Shown here: positions 46,569-58,222 of the stretch, one piece after another | Layout of the letters: every line of letters begins with the position of its first letter | Numbering within the stretch: position 1 is the stretch's first letter | Translations under genes and position numbers: made by a program | Assembly: GCA_022410635.1 (NCBI GenBank) | Contig: JAJVDF010000211.1 | Span: 1,346,930-1,410,929 of the forward strand | Length of the DNA stretch: 64,000 bases | Reading direction: 5' to 3' | Source of the DNA: Tretioscincus oriximinensis | Lineage: Eukaryota > Chordata > Lepidosauria > Squamata > Gymnophthalmidae | The notes under the pieces: generated by a model | Database searches by the model: none | What the model was told of the DNA's origin: nothing | Seen by the model: the letters and a program-made list of their open reading frames with translations, nothing else

Positions 46569-47413
46569 TAGAAGCCAAGAAGCAATTGCTAGGCTACTGA
46601 GAGATAGGATGCTGGACTGTATGAGCTGTGACCTGATTACAGCAAGGGTCCTCGTTAGAAATTGCATTTTTCTGTTGCTTTACTGTTCCCATCCAAGCAA
46701 TACCTGTTTCTTGAAACTTTTTAGCTCAATTACTGTCCAAATGCATTGAATGAATAAAATGCTTTATTGACCCACATGTAAAAGAAACATAAAATTAAAA
46801 TAATTACAGTATAAAGATAATTGTAAAAAAAAATGATAAAAACAACACATAATAAAACTAGCCAACGACATCTAAAATTTATTGAGTGATTGCAATTACT
46901 CCAAATTCCATGAATTTTTGGTCAGAATTACTAAAATTGACAAGGGTTTTATCCAGACTGAATCATGTGGGTTATCCATGTATGGAACATGTTACAGTGT
47001 TATATTTTTCCCATCACAAAGTTCACTTTGTCACTACTGAATAGTTTTAGCCTTCCTTTTCCATTTCCCCTTAGAATCAGATCTTTGCATTTTGGTCTAA
47101 GATTGGAGGAACTCTGGCATTACACTTCCATTCAAAAACAGGAGGAAGAGGGAGGAGGTGGACTTGCATTGTTGGCTAGGAATGAAGCTGAATGGATGTC
47201 TGGATGTTGCCTTCAGGATGGAGCAACAGGCAGGACTCCTGAAATACCATTTGCAGGGAGTCATCAACAGGTGCATATTTTGCTTTCTTCTGTTCAGACT
47301 GCCTAGGTGCATTTGGTGGGCCTCTGTGTGAGACAGAATGCTGGCTCAATTCAGCAGGGCTCCTCTTATGTTCTTATGTTCCTGCTATAACAGCAAATCA
47401 TGAGAGGTTTGTT
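46569..47413. other. Intergenic with LINE fragments
   Basis: A short LINE 3' tail (GATAGGATGCTGGACTGTAT) is at about 46600-46660. AT-rich 46740-46870 starts GAATGAATAAAATGCTTTAT and resembles 54563-54720. A CR1-B 3' fragment (plus) is at 47165-47395. No gene; the cluster's gene orientation switches between here and the next OR. Confidence 0.55.
47165..47395 (+). mobile_element. CR1-B LINE 3' end
   Basis: CAGGATGGAGCAACAGGCAG, CCATTTGCAGGGAGTCATCA, GGGCCTCTGTGTGAGACAGA and the terminal CTTATGTTCTTATGTTC repeat. It is truncated at its 5' end. Confidence 0.75.
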
Positions 47414-47602
47414 ATGCTGACCAGACGACCCCTTGGGGGGGTGGGGGGGGTGAAAACCCGGTTTTGTGGTGCCTCCTCTTTTTTTCTGAGGAAAAAAAAT
47501 TAAAAAACATTTTGAAAACATTTTCCTCAGAAAAAAAACTGGGAGGCACCCCAAAAACGGATTTTCAACCCCACTCACCCCAGGGGGTCTTCTGGTCAGC
47601 CT
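47414..47602. mobile_element. Palindromic MITE, copy 2
   Basis: GCTGACCAGACGACCCC at the left and GGTCTTCTGGTCAGC at the right are inverted, as are CCGGTTTTGTGGTGCCTCC and GGAGGCACCCCAAAAACGG inside. It is the longest well-preserved copy here. Confidence 0.7.
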
Positions 47603-47778
47603 AAGACTAGAAAGTTCCATTATAATGCTTTTTCCTGCCTGTACTTTTATGCTGCTCCCACAGTATGTTTGTGCCTTAACAGCGCCATTGGCATTTTCCC
47701 TTCCAGAACTACTGGGACATCCACTCCTACCTTGTGGTCCTCTCACTGCCTTTCAGCAACAGGANAGGCTACAGGATA

Positions 47779-47929
47779 GGCTAACTAGATGATCCCTTTT
47801 GTGGGGGGTGAAAACCTGGTTTTGGGGTGTCTTTTTTTGAAAACATTTTTTCTTCAGCAAAAACTGGGAGGCACTCCAAAACCGGGTTTGCATTCCCCCC
47901 CCCCCCCAAAAGGGGTCTACTGGTCCGCC
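47779..47929. mobile_element. Palindromic MITE, copy 3
   Basis: GGCTAACTAGATGATCCC ... GGGTCTACTGGTCCGCC with inner AACCTGGTTTTGGGGTGTC and GGCACTCCAAAACCGGG. It lies less than 200 bp from copy 2 in the same family. Confidence 0.65.
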
Positions 47930-49727
47930 AACAACAGGGGGGCAATAAACTTTTTAATCCTATTGGAAATCCCACAAAAAAAGGAGGAATAGTAAAAAAA
48001 AAAATTCCTAGGGGGCATCCAAAACCCACATTGGTTAACAGGAAAGTGGTTCTCCCCCCCCCCCCCCTTTGAATTCACTTGTCTGGCAACAGAGAGATCC
48101 ACATCCAATTAAAACAGGGATATAGATCAGGCAATTGCAAGCTAGGATTTATGGCAGTGTTTCATGGGGAAAAGAAGCAATTTCATGGGGAAGAAGAGAC
48201 GTTTCTTTTTGCATGTAGGCAGCCAAATCTCTGGGACTCATATTCTTCCAACTGTGAGCCTGCATAGGAGANGAAACTATGAGATTGAGGAAAACAATGG
48301 AGATCAGTCAGTGTTACCTCCAAATACCATCAATGTTCACCTTCCCTCACCCTCACAGGAAGAAGGAATTTTTAGCTGCTGGTCCTGAGAAAGGCCCAGT
48401 TTTTCCATAGCATCTTGCAATTAAAATTGTAGTCTACAATCTGTATGATAATGCTACAAACCCCACCAAAANAGAAAGATAATAACCAAGTGAGTTTCTC
48501 ACACCATTAACTTTGGCCTACGCTATTTCTCTGAAGTTTACGATCAACTCAGAATCTTTCCATCTGAAAACACATCTAACTAAATGATCACATTTGTATA
48601 TTTTGTGTTTAGTTTGGGACAACCCACAGTCAGCCTGTCTTTCAGTAGACAAAAGTTGATTTTGTTCCTCTCTTATTGACAGAACAATAAAAAATGAAGA
48701 AGAAAACCAAGTGATACCTCACAAGTGACATTCTACCATTTGTAATTGACATTTNAAATTACAGGCCTTTACTTTTTATTTTATCTCAGAATAGGGATCT
48801 GACATTCACATACTAGGGCAGACTAAGGCCCAAGGTGGATCTTGCTTAGGTAGAATGTAAATGGCAATTTCCTATTCTGATAATTAATCCTGAGAGTAAA
48901 ACTCAGTATAGAAAAGGCCTATAGCTCCAAAATCTGCAATTTATCTTTTCAGTAAGCATGTCTTTGTACCCATCCACAACTCGTATTTTTCTGGTCTTCT
49001 CTTCACACATGTTGAGCCATTCTTAAAATGCCCGTTGAGTTTGTGATATTTAGTAAAGTTATGNCACATGTTCATCTTGTTTGCCTTCCTACAAAAGGGA
49101 CTGATGAATCTAGTGTAAAAAAAATGCTTTCCAGCATAATTACAGAACTTCTTGCTTTTTATTTTTTGTATCTCTGTCAGCCAGAAATCACCATATAAGA
49201 AGTGATAGTGAATGACACTGTACACACTGAAGTTTTCTGAACATGGAAACTACCTTCAGCTAACATAAAGCAGACCAAGACAAATAATGCCACATGTGGC
49301 TCCTAACTTTTACTTTTAAACCTTTTTCAGATCATCTTCAATCTTCAAGATTGAACTTAATCCATTTTCTTTCTGGATTAAACACCATCCTTCAGAATCA
49401 AACATATACNGAAGATTAAAAATAAAATATGACTACAAGGCCATAGGCCCTACGTGGACAGACACAGAAATGGATTTTAGGGATCTGTTACAACACAACC
49501 ACAACACATTAAATATACTGTACCATATCCCTAAATGCATTAATAAGATCTAGGCAAACACGAGAGCAGTCACATATTTGAGCATAATAATGAGGATGAA
49601 GTAAAGTCTTCAGGTCTTAGATGTACAGAAGGTAATATGTACATGCCTTTGGCTTTCTTGTTTTGGAAGCAATCTGAAAGTAGCTGGACTTTCATGTTCA
49701 ACTATCCAAGTATTCGTGTCTATTGAA
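47930..49727. other. Intergenic, nothing recognised
   Basis: It has A- and C-homopolymer runs (47992-48066) and AT-rich sequence. From about 49320 onward it is homologous to the region downstream of the pseudogene copy (56260-56600). No gene is visible. Confidence 0.5.
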
Positions 49728-50660
49728 TTATTTTTTATTTGGATGATTCCATTTCAGCAGTTTCCAGAGGGCAGCTTTGACATCCTTATTTCTCATGCTG
49801 TAGATGACCGGATTCATCATTGGTGGAACCACAGAATATATTACAGCAAGTACTTCATCCAGATTGTATGAAGAGGTAGAGGATGGCATGACATATGAAA
49901 ATATCCCAGTGCTAAGTAACAGAGATATAACAACAATATGAGGAATACAGGTAGAAAAGGCCTTCTGCCTGGTCACCTTTGAGGGCATTTTAAACACTGC
50001 TGTAAAGATNTGCACATAGGATATGACAATGAGTACAAAGCAACCAACACCTAACAATGAACTGAAAAAGAGTGTCCAGATTTCATTGTAGAAAGGCTTG
50101 GAACAAGAGATTTTCATTACATGTGGGACTTCACAGAAAAACTGATCAATAACATTGGAGCAGAAGGGCAGTGAAAAAATGGTTCCAGTGTGCAGAATAG
50201 CATTAAACATGCCTGACATCCATGCTAACCCCGCCAGTTGGATACACCTTCCTCTGTTCATCACAGTTGTGTAATATAGAGGGTTACAGATTGCAACATA
50301 TCGGTCATAGGCCATTACAGTGAGAAGAAATATATCTGATGACATGAAGAAAAGAAAGGAAAATAACTGAGCCACACATTCAGAATATGAAATCTCTGTT
50401 GTGTTCAGGAGGGCATCAACAATTGACCTAGGAAGTGTAACAGAGGTGGATCCAAGGTCAACAACAGATAAATTGGCAAGAAAGAAATACATCGGAGTCT
50501 GAAGTTGGGTGTTTAGAGCCACCAAAATAATAATGAGGAGATTTCCTAAAAGGACAGACAGGTACATTGCAGAGAAGAACAAAATATGTAGTATCTGAAA
50601 TTCTCTTTGATCTGAAAATCCCAAAAGGATGAAATTTGATAGGACAGTTGCATTAGACAT
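49728..50660 (-). CDS. Olfactory receptor, OR14-like (class II)
   Basis: This is a 310-residue receptor on the minus strand. It has an NAT sequon at residues 3-5, LLGN in helix 1, [30 protein letters not shown] (116 on) and the loop 2 sequence [15 protein letters not shown]. That loop, with VDLGSTSVTLPRS, is characteristic of family 14, the group expanded in reptiles and birds. Helix 6 has KAFSTCIPHIVV and helix 7 NPVIYSMRNKDVKAALWK. The ambiguous base at 50010 gives CAN (His or Gln) where the pseudogene copy has glycine. The frame is open throughout, with start and length normal. It is the first gene in opposite orientation to the preceding seven. Confidence 0.95.
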   Translation of the reverse strand: MSNATVLSNFILLGFSDQREFQILHILFFSAMYLSVLLGNLLIIILVALNTQLQTPMYFFLANLSVVDLGSTSVTLPRSIVDALLNTTEISYSECVAQLFSFLFFMSSDIFLLTVMAYDRYVAICNPLYYTTVMNRGRCIQLAGLAWMSGMFNAILHTGTIFSLPFCSNVIDQFFCEVPHVMKISCSKPFYNEIWTLFFSSLLGVGCFVLIVISYVXIFTAVFKMPSKVTRQKAFSTCIPHIVVISLLLSTGIFSYVMPSSTSSYNLDEVLAVIYSVVPPMMNPVIYSMRNKDVKAALWKLLKWNHPNKK

Positions 50661-53600
50661 AACTTCATTGATATCGTCACTGCTGGGTTAAGAAGAGAGA
50701 ATTATTNAAAAAAATGGTTGTATAATATCATTTTCGTTAAATAATTCTAATTTAAGGCAACATTAGTAGTTTACTACTTTATTCTCTCATATTTGTAAAC
50801 CTGGACATTTTCAAAAGCACACAAATTGATACAAGTCACTGTTTATTTATATAGTGAAGAAGTAGATATGTCTATGAAAACGCATGCCACCTACCTTTCT
50901 CCTGTTAGTCTCCAAGTTCTACAAGCCCCCTTGCTTTATTTTCTACAAAGACTAACACAGCTATTTCTCTGAAATATTTATTTATAGATACGTAATAAAA
51001 TTCAAGGTGAAATAACAGAAAACTGATGCATTCTCAAGCCTGTGATGAAAAAAGAGAGAGATTTCACTTTCTCTAGTCATTGTGTCAAGTTTGATTAATT
51101 GTGCAATCATATTAAAAGCATTAAAATGTTTGCAGATGATGCAAGTGTACTAATGTAAAATAAGGCCAAACAAAGATAGAATTATCAACAGTTACCAAAG
51201 CTGGAAATATCATTCCTGAGGGGGGGGGGAATGTAATTTATTTAAGAAAAATATTTGTTTAAAACAAGCATAATTAAAAGTTGCAAATTCTTTATGGATA
51301 GATTATGGTTACAATAATTCCAGACACTGCTTATTTTTATCACTATATATTTGAATACTCTGTAATAAGCAATCCAGACAATTCCGAATGCCAGAGTGTC
51401 CAAATGCAGTGAAATAAATAAGAAACTTCTTAACATTTGAAAAAGCAGAGCTATTTTATAATACAACTATTACATAATTCATTTTTATTCCCAAGCAATA
51501 AGTGCATCAAGGAGCAATTTATTTCTGTATCTAAAGTTGGCAATGCATGAATTTTCTGACAAAGGTCTGGTTCACACACACAAAAAGAAGCTATAAAATC
51601 TTTCTCATAAACTATAAAACTGGCAAAGAAAATAAATCCTAACCCATAACTTTATGGAACATTCTGAGAAATGTTATGTATTGTCTCCTAACTATTATTT
51701 GCAAATTCCACTATTAGTTAAAGATGGGATCAAAACCTTCTTCTTTTTTAGATTGTCCTAGTTTTACAGATTTACTAAAAAAATCTATATTTGGATTCTC
51801 CAAATTCTATATAAATTAGATTCACAGTATTTAAAGAAAAATGTTGGAATCATATATAGAGTTCTGCAGTTCTAAAGCCTAGTTCTTATCTACCTGATGA
51901 ATTTTGTAAAATGTGTTTCAGTTAGAAACAACCCAAAATAAAACGGTAAAATGCACCCTGTAAAGGTTACATTTATTTCATTATAAATGCTGAGTGACAA
52001 GAATGCACTTTTTTCTACAGTTCTTTTAAACTATGACAAAAAATAAATTACTCCTGAATTTTTGCTAATGATGTGATCGTTACTTGTGGCTGCAAAATAC
52101 TACTGATGCAAGGAAGAAAGGTCTAATGTGAATCAAATGTACATATGTCAAAAAAGCATTAATATGGGGTTGAAAGGAAGAAAAAATAAAATATTTTGTC
52201 TGGAAGTAAAAGCGAGACATCGGAATAAGAAATAAAATTAAATAAGCAAACCTGTCAAAGAAAAGATGCTGAAAGACAAAAAAGGGCAAGACCATTTTTT
52301 NAAAAAATCAATCTTACTTTTCTTTCCTGCCTCACTGTCCTACTGTAAATGAACATTGGTTTTAAAAAGAATCCTTCAAAATTTTACTTACAATTATGTC
52401 CTTGTTTCTTTAAAGCCAGTTACAAAGCCTTTGGGTAGACGCATGTATATCTTGCTTGGTTTAATCAGCAGAAGATGGGGCAGCATGATCTGAAGAAAGA
52501 NATATTAAATGCAAAAGCAGGGCTCCCGGGGATTAACATTCTAACTGTCCCAGGTACCTCTGTGCAAAACTCCAAGGCAAAACTTCCCTCTTTTGACATT
52601 GCTGTTGTTGTTTGGGTTATGTATGTTATTTTCTTGGCAAAGATACAGAAGTTTGTCACTGCATGCTTCCAGGATTATTTCCAGGTTATTTGAATTAAAG
52701 CCCATTTGCATAACTTTTTATTTATTCAATTTTCTATCTCACTTTGTGTTCTGGATCCAGCCAGTGGTGCAGCTACATTGGAACAAGTATCTAACATCAA
52801 AAGCAAGATGGGTCACTCTAGGCTGACCAGATGACCCCTTTTGTGGGGGGTTGAAAACCCGGTTTTGGGGTGCCTCCCAGTTTTTTCTGAGGAATTTTTT
52901 TTCAAAAAAAGATTTTCCTCAGAAAAAAAATGGGAGGCACCCCAAAAATATGCAGAAACATATATTGAGTGTAATAACAGACATCAGGCTTGGCAACTAG
53001 CCAAGAGACCCAAGATTCTGTCAAAGTCTAAGCATCAACTCAATATTAAATCATTTATGCACATGCCTGGCTAAATCTGGAAGAGCTTGATCTGGATTGG
53101 CTGTAGCAAAGCATATCTGCATGATGCAGATAGAACCCATACTAGCAGATGTGATGCTGCTAAACCAGATGACCAAACTCCACACTCCAATTTGCCTGTT
53201 ATTCATTAATGGGAGTGAAAGTGAGACATCTGCTTTCTGCTGTGCCCAACTGATACCCAGCTAGCTCAAATTGGCTGCAGAGAAATAGCAACAGCACTTG
53301 ACAGAGAGTTTAGGAAGATGCTATGACACAGAGCCCAAGGTAATTTAGCTGTGTTGTTTACCTCCATGATCACTCAAATCCAGTCTACATGGGTATGTAT
53401 TACTGCATAATCCTGATTAANTAATGTTAATGTTCCTGTAGAAATGACTAATCTGACTTACCACTAGTCTGATTAGGGAACTCTTAGTACACATCTGATC
53501 TGGATTAGCATTAGTCCTATGCAAGTAATGTGACCTAGAGAGCTCCTAAAACCAGATTACTAAGACTGTGTNTAAAGAGCCATATTTACATCCTTGGTTC

Positions 53601-55142
53601 CAATGTATAAGTGTAGGGTGTGCGTTAAATTTATTAATTCAAGAAGTCATTAATGTTCCATTTGTTGTAGTTTCCTGACTTCAAAAAGCACCACCAAGAT
53701 TCCATTTATTCCTTTCCATCCACATTCATACATCATACCAAAAGTAGACTACATCTTGCTTTGAACCTGACACTAAAAAGAACTTGAAATTCTCACTGAT
53801 CAGTAAAGACCTGGTGTGATCCAGGCCCAGGGCCATTTTTTTAGATCAGTAAAGGATATCTGTGNTATGTTCATCCTTCAACTCAAGGACCTCTTTCAAG
53901 CAGACAGGGAATATCCCTGTGTTCCTGAAGGGGCTCTTTGTTGGCTTATGACAAGGGATCTTCTGTGATATAGGATATGTTCAGGACAAATTACACCATT
54001 GTGTGGGTACTAGTATCATTCCCAAACCCTGGCCTTCCTGATGTTAATCATGACTTTCATGCTTTTGCACTGACATGAATAAGTAAGGAGATTAAAACAG
54101 GATTGCCACATTTGAATAGCTGGGATGTTCCTGGAAACTGAGNTGTGATAACCCTGCTGGAACTCTTAAAACTAGGTTGACAACCCAACTTTTAAAATTT
54201 TCAATGGCCCCATTGAAAAAAGAAATGTGGTTGCAGCTGAGAAATCTGGACTCAACTACAAATAATCTGATAACCTTTCTCTGGTTTTAGTTCAGTACTT
54301 TTGGAGAAATCTTCAGAAAATCCTCAGTAAATGATAGCTGAGCTGGTATCAGTATTGCAGTTGCATACAATGCCCAACTTCTGTTAATGCCATTATGCCT
54401 TTAATGCTTCTACCATACTGATGACATAGATAGAAATGTAAATAAATAAATAAAATATCAAAGACATACACACTCAGATATCCATAGTTAGGGCACCCAA
54501 ACGTGACCATTCTCTAGCACTCTGTAAGTTACCTCACTTCCCCCAAGTGAAGATCCCTACCATGAATGAATGAAATCCTTTATTGTAAGTTGCCTCACTT
54601 CTCCCATCTGAAGAACCTTACCCATGAATAATCCACATATATATACCAAAATGAGTAAAATAAGTAGATAAAACATAAATGAATAACAAAACATACAAAA
54701 TACAGCAATGATAAAAGACAATATCATACCAACAAGCACCCTGATTTTACCTTCCTCCCCCCAGAAGACCCTTAGCAAAAAACATTTGTTGTTACGATTT
54801 CTATTTCCTTATACAGGATTTCTTTTGCTATTAAGTTCTTACCCCTAGCTATTAATCTATTCTAATTTTGCTATCTTTTTTATTCTTCCTCCACCAAACT
54901 GAAAAAATGTCCTATGTTCTTCAATCCAATCATCCCTCAGCTAGTCAATTATGTAATAATGCCCATTTGTGATGAACAAACTATTTTTATCTTTCCATAT
55001 TTTTCTAACACTGCCTGGGATGCTAAAAACAGCTGTTTAGAAACATAGGCCAAGTTCTCATGAGAGGAAAAGGGGACAGAAAGCAGCAAAATGGAATAGG
55101 GATTCCCTTCGCTGTTGTCCATTNCTGCCTGCTCAGTTAAGT
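50661..55142. other. Intergenic (long)
   Basis: An R-pal half element is at 50856-50975 (minus). Unit C blocks are at 52385-53530, with MITE copy 4 inside them. A tandem pair of about 62-bp direct repeats (TGTAAGTTACCTCACTTC-type) lies at 54522-54629. Otherwise it is AT-rich without recognised features; no OR relic is seen. Confidence 0.5.
52821..52948. mobile_element. Palindromic MITE, copy 4 (truncated)
   Basis: It starts GGCTGACCAGATGACCCC, with CCCGGTTTTGGGGTGCCTCC and the inverted GGGAGGCACCCCAAAA, but the far terminus is missing. Confidence 0.65.
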
Positions 55143-55450
55143 GCCTGCAGGTCTGGTCTTTGGGAGTTTTCTGGGAAAGGTAGAAGAACCCTCAAGGCTT
55201 GGAGTCCAGAGCATCAGAAGATGTAAGAAGATCTCTTTCCTCTCTTTTTTCATGTAGTCGCTCAGAAAGCTACAAACAGCTGATTTCATCTTCTTTGCTG
55301 TAGCTACAGCTTCAGTAAAGAAAGATCGAATCAGCTGTTTGCAGTGTTCCAATGGGCTCTGTGAAAAAAGAGGGGAAAGAGATCTCCTACTCTCCTGGAC
55401 TCCAGGCTTTGGGGACTGTAAAATACCCCCAAAGACCAGACCTTCAGCTG
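55143..55450. mobile_element. ~300-bp imperfect palindrome
   Basis: CTGCAGGTCTGGTCTTTGGG at the left answers CCCAAAGACCAGACCTTCAG at the right, and the arms continue inward (GGAGTCCAG against CTGGACTCC; AAACAGCTGATT against AATCAGCTGTTTG) to a centre near 55300. It has no protein-coding function; the open frame on the minus strand inside it is a by-product. It is probably a MITE of a family not otherwise seen in this window. Confidence 0.65.
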
Positions 55451-56607
55451 TTTAGTCTGAGGTCCCATCAGAGCTCACAACAAAATCATCACTGGAATTC
55501 ACTTATTCACAAATTGTGTTAAGCTGCACTAGCAACCGTTTTCTGAGCGAAATTCGCTCTGAAGACACATTATTGTGTCGTTTGTACATGGCCAATTTGT
55601 TTCCCACAAGGATTTAAAGGGAAATGCACGCAGCCAGCTTGTATCCAAGTAACTTTGGATCCCTTTCCCCCCCTCCTATCTATTTTGCTGGTTCAGTGGG
55701 ATATTATCCAATAAAAGAAACAAACATTATTTTGCCAGCAAAATATGTTGAGTTCTTAACAACAAACTTACAGTATTTGAGTAGTTATTGACACTCAAAA
55801 GATCTGAATCAAACCACAGTTCCTCCATAGTGCCAACATANTGGGATCAAATTTTGGATCATATAACCTGATGAGGGTTCTCTACCACCTATTAATTATT
55901 TTATATCTTATTCTATAATAGCTGCATTANCTTAGTTCCCAGCAACTATCCATTTCCAGAACAGTAATATTCATATCACTGTTCCTTGCAATTGTAATAA
56001 AATATTTTTATAGTTTACTACTAATTTATAGATCTAACCTGCTAAACTCTTCTTTAGTGTCGGTGGAAAACTTATCAAGACTTGTTAGCATAATTTTATA
56101 TTCCTGCTTATTTAATTGTGCATTCAGTGCAAGAATCTTNAGCCACTTGTTTCTTCCTGACAATCTCTCTATTTATAGTGATTTCTCTATTTAGATCTTC
56201 AACAGCAACTGAATTAAGTTCAGATTATTAAAACTAGGCACTGGTTGGTACTACACAATTATCTTTTTCAGATCACCTTCAGTCCTTTTTAATCCATTTT
56301 CTTTCCACACTAAACCCTGCAATTCAGAATCAAATATAAACTGAATACATTTTAAAAGTATGACCACGGAGCCACAGAAATATGTTTTAGGGATCTGTTA
56401 CAAAACATTAGATGTAACAGATATCTAAAATGCTTTACTAAAGCTATGCAAACGGGATAGTAGCATAATAGGTGATAGTAGCAGATAGTTGTATATGTAA
56501 GCATAATAATCAGGACATTCAGACTTATAAATAATATATAGACATGCCTTTGGTTTTATTGTTTTGGAAGCATGCAATCTGGAAATATGATGAACTTGTC
56601 TATTGAA
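55451..56607. other. Intergenic
   Basis: AT-rich. From about 56260 it is homologous to the 3' flank of the intact OR14-like gene. Nothing else was recognised. Confidence 0.5.
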
Positions 56608-57807
56608 TTATTTTTTATTTGGATGATTCCCTTTAAGTAGTTTCCAGAGGGCAGCTTTGACGGATAGCTCAGTTGCTTAGGAATTCGTCTCTCGCCTGGG
56701 AGATCGGGTTTCGAAGCCCTGTGTTGGAAGTGGGGAGGGGTGAGCACCTTCCACTAGCCTGTAGCTCTAGCCAACCCAGCTATTCGAAAGCATGAATTGC
56801 AAGGAATTGCAACTGACTGCAAGTAGATACATGGGAACCACCATAGCCTGGTGGGGAAGATAGAATGTGAGCCTTCGGGCAAAATATATCCTTGTAAGTC
56901 ACTTTGAGTCCCTTTGAAAGGTGAGAAAAGCGGGGTATAAGAACCAAGTTCTTCTTCTTCTTCTTCATGCTGTAGATGACCGGATTCATCATTGGTGGTA
57001 ACACAGAGTATATTACAGCAAGTACTTCATCCAGATTATAAGAAGAGGTAGAGGATGGCATGTTATAAGAAATAATCCCAGTGCTAANAAACACAGAAAC
57101 AACAACAATATGAGGAATACAGGTAGAAAAAGCCTTCTGCCTGCTTGCCTTGGAGGGCATTTTAAGTACTGCTGTAAAGATCCCCACGTAGGATATGACA
57201 ATGAATACAAAGCAGCCAAGATCTAACAATGAACTGAAGAAGAGTGTCCAGATTTCATTGTAGAAAGGCTTGGAGCAGGAGATTTTCATTACATGAGGAA
57301 CTTCACAGAAAAACTGATTGAAAAAATGGTTCCTGTGTGCAGAATAGCATTAAGCAAGCCTGACATCCATGCTAATCCTGCCAGTTGGATGCACCTTCCT
57401 CTGTTCATCACAGTTGTGTAATGCAGTGGGTTACAGATGGCAACATATCAGTCATAGGCCATGACAGTGAGGAGACCCATATCTGATGACATGAAGAAAA
57501 GAAAGAAAAGTATCTGAGCCACACAATCAGAGTATGAAATCTCTGTTCTTTTCAGGAGGGCATCTACTATGGACCTAGGGAGGGTAACGGAGGTGGATCC
57601 AAGGTCAACAATAGATAGGTTGGCAAGAAAGAAATACATTGGAGTCTGAAGTTAGGTGTTCAGAGCCACCAAAGCAATAATGAGGAGATTTCCTGACAGG
57701 ACAGATAGGTACATTGCAGAGAAACATAAAATATGTAGTATCTGAAATTCTCTTTGATCTGAAAATCCCAAAAGGATGAAATTTGCTATGGCTGTTGCAG
57801 TAGACAT
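56608..57807 (-). pseudogene. OR14-like pseudogene, SINE-interrupted
   Basis: It is colinear with the intact gene at 49728-50660. The start codon is at 57807-57805. Four lesions are visible. A TAA at 57654-57652 replaces the glutamine before TPMYFF. A TGA at 57450-57448 replaces the arginine of the MAYDRY motif (CGA to TGA, a CpG-type transition). A 25-nt deletion at 57318/57319 removes part of loop 2 and shifts the frame. A SINE of about 308 bp (56660-56967) sits in the C-terminal NKDVKAA region with loss of about 13 nt. The remaining sequence still shows MKISCSKPFYNEIW, KAFSTCIPHIVV and MMNPVIYSM. It cannot encode a working receptor. Confidence 0.93.
56660..56967 (+). mobile_element. tRNA-derived SINE (family 'A') inside OR pseudogene
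   Basis: It is the best-preserved copy: GGATAGCTCAGTTGCTTAGG (A box) and GATCGGGTTTCGAAGCCCTG (B box), then the shared body and an AAGAACCAAGTTCTTC tail extended as (TTC)n. I see no clear target duplication; about 13 nt of the OR is missing at the right edge. Confidence 0.88.
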
Positions 57808-58222
57808 TCTTCATGGATATCGTCACTATTAAGAAGAGAAATCATTATTAAAAAAATTAGTTGTATACAGGGCTTTTTTTGTGCCGGAACGCGCCAGAAT
57901 GCAGTACCGGCACCTTTTATTTAGGCGGNNNNNNNNNNNNNNNNNNNNNNNNNNNNNNNNNNNNNNNNNNNNNNNNNNNNNNNNNNNNNNNNNNNNNNNN
58001 NNNNNNNNNNNNNNNNNNNNNNNNNNNNNNNNNNNNNNNNNNNNNNNNNNNNNNNNNNNNNNNNNNNNNNNNNNNNNNNNNNNNNNNNNNNNNNNNNNNN
58101 NNNNNNNNNNNNNNNNNNNNNNNNNNNNNNNNNNNNNNNNNNNNNNNNNNNNNNNNNNNNNNNCTAACACCACCCCTGCTAACACCGCCCCCGCTAACAC
58201 CGCCTCAACACAGATGATTGGC
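57808..58222. other. Repeat flanks and assembly gap
   Basis: 235 unknown bases (57929-58163) are bordered on the left by TTTTTTTGTGCCGGAACGCG and CAGTACCGGCACC, which look like one end of a dispersed repeat. On the right is a tandem run of CTAACACCRCCCCYG units (58164-58206). The gap probably reflects repetitive sequence that did not assemble. Confidence 0.6.

Larger units (their letters stand above)
49320..53530 (-). repeat. Segmental duplication, unit C (with OR14-like gene)
   Basis: It matches 56260-60170 in order: the 3' flank, the OR, then far upstream blocks 52385-52600 (against 58750-58960) and 52960-53280 (against 59375-59700). Identity is well below that of units A/B, so it is older. 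MITE copy 4 (52821-52948) sits where unit D has a CR1 fragment. Confidence 0.7.

Noticed and set aside
47781..48108. Several overlapping open frames on both strands
   Set aside because: They arise from the palindromic MITE and homopolymer tracts, with low-complexity proteins.
55137..55352. 71-codon minus-strand open frame
   Set aside because: It lies within one arm and centre of a palindrome, has no recognisable domain, and is best explained as a by-product of the repeat.
56670..56745. tRNA-like sequence with A and B boxes
   Set aside because: It is the head of a SINE with copies elsewhere and lacks a credible full cloverleaf; it is not a tRNA gene. The same applies to 36676-36760 and 43090-43170.
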